This document shows, piece after piece, positions 5,721 through 7,785 of a stretch of 7,785 bases of DNA. Positions within the stretch are counted from its first letter, which is position 1. Each line of letters begins with the position of its first letter. The notes below the pieces were generated by a model. It was not told where the DNA came from. It did not search any database and saw nothing but the letters and a program-made list of their open reading frames with translations. Position numbers and translations under genes: made by a program. Source of the stretch: Prevotellaceae bacterium (GTDB lineage: Bacteria; Bacteroidota; Bacteroidia; Bacteroidales; UBA932); contig JAIRMD010000036.1 of NCBI GenBank assembly GCA_031258915.1, forward strand, positions 1-7,785. The letters are read 5' to 3'.

Positions 5721-6977
5721 ATGCAAACAAATCGAAGAGAATTTCTAAAAACGCTGGGGTGTCTGACCGGCTTGACAATCATTCCTCGTCATGTGCTGGG
5801 AAAAGGCTATATTGCCCCCAGCGACCAGCTGACCAAAGGTATTATCGGCGTTGGCGCTATGGGGCGCGGCCATGCCAATTATGTCGGCACGCGGCTTGTT
5901 GCCGTTTGCGATGTGGACAAAAACCACCTGGAATTGGGCAAAAGTCTGGTAGAAGGCAAGCTTGCCGCTTATCACAATTTCTGCGACCTGATTTGGGACA
6001 AAAATGTGGATATAGTGCACATTGCCACGCCTCCCCACTGGCACGGCATTATGTCGGTCGAAGCGGCCAAAGCCGGCAAAGACATTTGGTGCGAAAAACC
6101 TATGACGCGCACTATCGGAGAAGGTAAACGGGTAATGGAAGCCGTTCGACAAAACGGGCGGATGTTCCGGCTCAATACTTGGTTTCGGTTTACGGATAAT
6201 TTTTACGGCTTGGGAACGCCCGTAAAACCCCTGAAAAAGTTGGTGCAAAGCGGCTTGTTAGGTTGGCCGTTGAAGGTAACCATCAGTAAGCACACCGGTT
6301 TCGACTGGAAATTCTACTGGGTAGGCAAAGAATACCTCGAGCCACAGCCCATTCCCGCAGCGCTGGACTACGACATGTGGCTGGGACCGGCGCCCTACAA
6401 ACCCTACAATGCGCATCGCGTACACCAAACTTTTCGCGGCTACTGGGATTACGATGGCGGCGGACTGGGAGATATGGGGCAACACTACATCGATCCTGTA
6501 CAGTACATCCTCGGTAAGGACTACACCAGCCCGGTAAAAGTGGAGGTAGACGCTCCGCAGCAGCACCCTGATGCTATCGGAACGTGGCGCTCCATCACTT
6601 ATACGTACGAAGACGGGTGCCAAATTGTCCTCTGGGGAGGCGATTACGGTAATCCGGAAACGCCATACATTGCCGGCCCCAAAGGAAATGTCTACAAAAA
6701 CTTTGTTTGCGATGTTCCAAACTGGGAAAAAAAGTTGGCGGACTATCCGGAGCCGGAAGCGCAGGTATCCGATTTCTTGGAAAGCGTGAGGACACGAAAA
6801 CCGTTTGCCCTCAATGAGCAAAACGGATTTCGCTCCGCTACGGTTGTCAACATGGGTGTGGTAGCGTTGCAGCTGAACCGAACCCTACAGTTTGACCCGG
6901 TGAAGCTGGAGTTTATCAACGATGATGCCGCCAACCGCCTACTAAACCCACCCATGCGCTCGCCTTGGAATATTTAA
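5721..6977 (+). CDS. Tat-signal Gfo/Idh/MocA family oxidoreductase, 418 aa
   Basis: An NAD(P)-dependent sugar oxidoreductase of the Gfo/Idh/MocA family. The N-terminus NRREFLK (4-10) followed by a short hydrophobic stretch to about residue 26 is a twin-arginine export signal, so the folded protein with its cofactor probably works in the periplasm. The Rossmann fold starts late, with GVGAMG (43-48); the conserved EKP stands at 125-127; the C-terminal catalytic stretch is GGGLGDMGQHYID (246-258), with H255 as the likely catalytic residue and D251 nearby. Length is normal for the exported Bacteroidetes members. The ATG at 5721 is preceded by an A/T-rich leader and directly gives the Tat motif, which supports it. 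The family also includes the NAD-using GH109 glycosidases, so hydrolysis by transient oxidation is a second possibility. The gene starts a likely operon with the next gene, 21 nt away. Related enzymes oxidise glycosides to 3-keto sugars; the actual substrate is unknown. Confidence 0.92.
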   Translation: MQTNRREFLKTLGCLTGLTIIPRHVLGKGYIAPSDQLTKGIIGVGAMGRGHANYVGTRLVAVCDVDKNHLELGKSLVEGKLAAYHNFCDLIWDKNVDIVHIATPPHWHGIMSVEAAKAGKDIWCEKPMTRTIGEGKRVMEAVRQNGRMFRLNTWFRFTDNFYGLGTPVKPLKKLVQSGLLGWPLKVTISKHTGFDWKFYWVGKEYLEPQPIPAALDYDMWLGPAPYKPYNAHRVHQTFRGYWDYDGGGLGDMGQHYIDPVQYILGKDYTSPVKVEVDAPQQHPDAIGTWRSITYTYEDGCQIVLWGGDYGNPETPYIAGPKGNVYKNFVCDVPNWEKKLADYPEPEAQVSDFLESVRTRKPFALNEQNGFRSATVVNMGVVALQLNRTLQFDPVKLEFINDDAANRLLNPPMRSPWNI

Positions 6978-6998
6978 TTGTAAAAAAAACAGCGAAAA

Positions 6999-7785
6999 AT
7001 GAAAAAGATATTTTTATTACTTCCCACCTTATTGCTATGCGCCGGCAGCATTGGCGCCCAATCCCCCGCCAACAGGACAGCGACTACCGTTATTGCCGAC
7101 GTATTGGCGCAGGTTCCCGCGCAAGACAAAGCCCTCTATGCTCAACAGCAAAAAGACCTGCTCTCCACCGGAGAAAACGGCATTGTTCAGCTGGTGAAAA
7201 TGCTGGAAATTTCGGATGAAAGAAAAGCCAAAGTTGAGCTCGCGGTGAGCGGGCTGACCCACTTTGTTTCGGCGCAAGAGCAGCGCAACAGCCGCCTTAC
7301 GGTCGCAAACGCTTACCTGAATGCGATAGACCAGCTTCGGGATAAAGAGGCGAAAGCTTTTGTTATCCGTCAGCTGGAAATAGCCGGAGGAGATGAATCC
7401 GTCGGCAAGCTGTCCTCTTTCCTGAGCGACGAATACTTGAGCAGCCCGGCCGCAGTAGCGCTGGCGGCTATCCACAGCCCGGCAGCGGGGCAAGCGCTTG
7501 TGGATGCGCTAAACCGCGCTTTGAGCAGCAAGCAAAAAGAAAATGTGGTTCGCGCCATTGGCTACATGCAAGCCGCCGGAGGCGAAAAAATCTTGAAGGA
7601 ACAGTCCGGCAGCGCAGATCCCCAGCTGCAAGGCGCTGTGTGGTATGCGCTGGGGCGCGTCGGCTCGGCTGCATCCCTGCCCGATTTGGCGGCCGCTGCC
7701 AAAAAAGCGGGCTATGCTGCGGAGGCTACGGGCGCTGTAGCAGCCTACTTGACGCTTACAAAACGCCTGCTGGCGCAGGGCGCCG
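6999..7785 (+). CDS. Secreted HEAT-like helical repeat protein, N-terminal part; probable DUF1080 (3-keto-disaccharide hydrolase) protein, cut by the right edge
   Basis: 262 codons are seen from the ATG at 6999, open to the edge. MKKIFLLLPTLLLCAGSIGAQ (with cleavage probably after the AQ at 20-21) is a Sec signal peptide. The rest is alanine- and leucine-rich alpha-helical sequence in HEAT-like pairs, for example FVIRQLEIAGGDESVGKLSSFL (121-142), AAVALAAIHSPAAGQALVDAL (151-171) and AVWYALGRVGSAASLPDLAAAA (213-234). From memory of the family, this N-terminal type (opening PANRTATTVIADVLAQ, 23-38) belongs to large Bacteroidetes proteins of roughly 1100 residues that end in one or more DUF1080 domains, now linked to 3-keto-glycoside hydrolysis. 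That C-terminal part lies outside the window, so the enzymatic role is inference. It is 21 nt behind the oxidoreductase with no terminator between, so co-transcription is likely: one enzyme would oxidise the sugar, the other cleave the keto-glycoside. Confidence 0.85.
   Translation, partial: MKKIFLLLPTLLLCAGSIGAQSPANRTATTVIADVLAQVPAQDKALYAQQQKDLLSTGENGIVQLVKMLEISDERKAKVELAVSGLTHFVSAQEQRNSRLTVANAYLNAIDQLRDKEAKAFVIRQLEIAGGDESVGKLSSFLSDEYLSSPAAVALAAIHSPAAGQALVDALNRALSSKQKENVVRAIGYMQAAGGEKILKEQSGSADPQLQGAVWYALGRVGSAASLPDLAAAAKKAGYAAEATGAVAAYLTLTKRLLAQGA

Noticed and set aside
5745..6821. Minus-strand ORFs of 167 and 187 aa opposite the oxidoreductase
   Set aside because: They mirror the codons of a clearly conserved plus-strand enzyme and show no family features of their own.

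Overview
The window looks like chromosomal DNA of a Bacteroidales/Bacteroidetes bacterium. The evidence is the Bacteroidetes-style -7 promoter boxes (TAnnTTTG), the lack of Shine-Dalgarno sequences before A/T-rich starts, and gene types common in that phylum: a SWIM-SNF2 helicase, a Tat-signal Gfo/Idh/MocA oxidoreductase, a secreted HEAT-type protein and a LamG protein. Coding DNA is fairly GC-rich; the intergenic DNA is AT-rich and full of repeats. The species cannot be told from the sequence.

Layout. The minus strand carries (i) the first 255 codons of a secreted LamG (concanavalin A-like) protein, 767 down to the left edge, and (ii) a complete 1196-aa SWIM zinc-finger/SNF2 helicase, 4488 to 898. 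A 1232-bp intergenic island (4489-5720) separates these from two plus-strand genes: (iii) a 418-aa Tat-signal Gfo/Idh/MocA oxidoreductase (5721-6977) and, 21 nt later, (iv) the first 262 codons of a secreted alpha-helical, HEAT-like protein (6999 to the right edge). I recognise (iv) as resembling the N-terminal part of large Bacteroidetes proteins that end in a DUF1080 / 3-keto-disaccharide hydrolase domain.

The intergenic island is the most unusual part. Two 7-bp tandem arrays face each other as inverted copies: 12 units of GTATGAR-type at 4661-4744, and 8 units of ATCATAC-type at 5374-5429. Between them lie nearly four 69-bp tandem units, each carrying two hairpins, followed by an inverted set of the same hairpins. 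One hairpin copy has changed both sides of its stem together, which suggests the structure is what is conserved. A 201-aa minus-strand ORF runs through the island only because 69 is divisible by 3; I do not consider it a gene.

How the genes may work together. Genes iii and iv form a likely operon for periplasmic oxidation and cleavage of a glycoside (3-keto-glycoside chemistry); this is inferred from family knowledge. Upstream of both the LamG gene and this operon I find the same two short motifs (CAACTTCCrCAAGT and TTTGTTGAATAT) with nearly the same spacing. This raises the possibility that one regulator controls both carbohydrate-related transcription units although the helicase gene sits between them.
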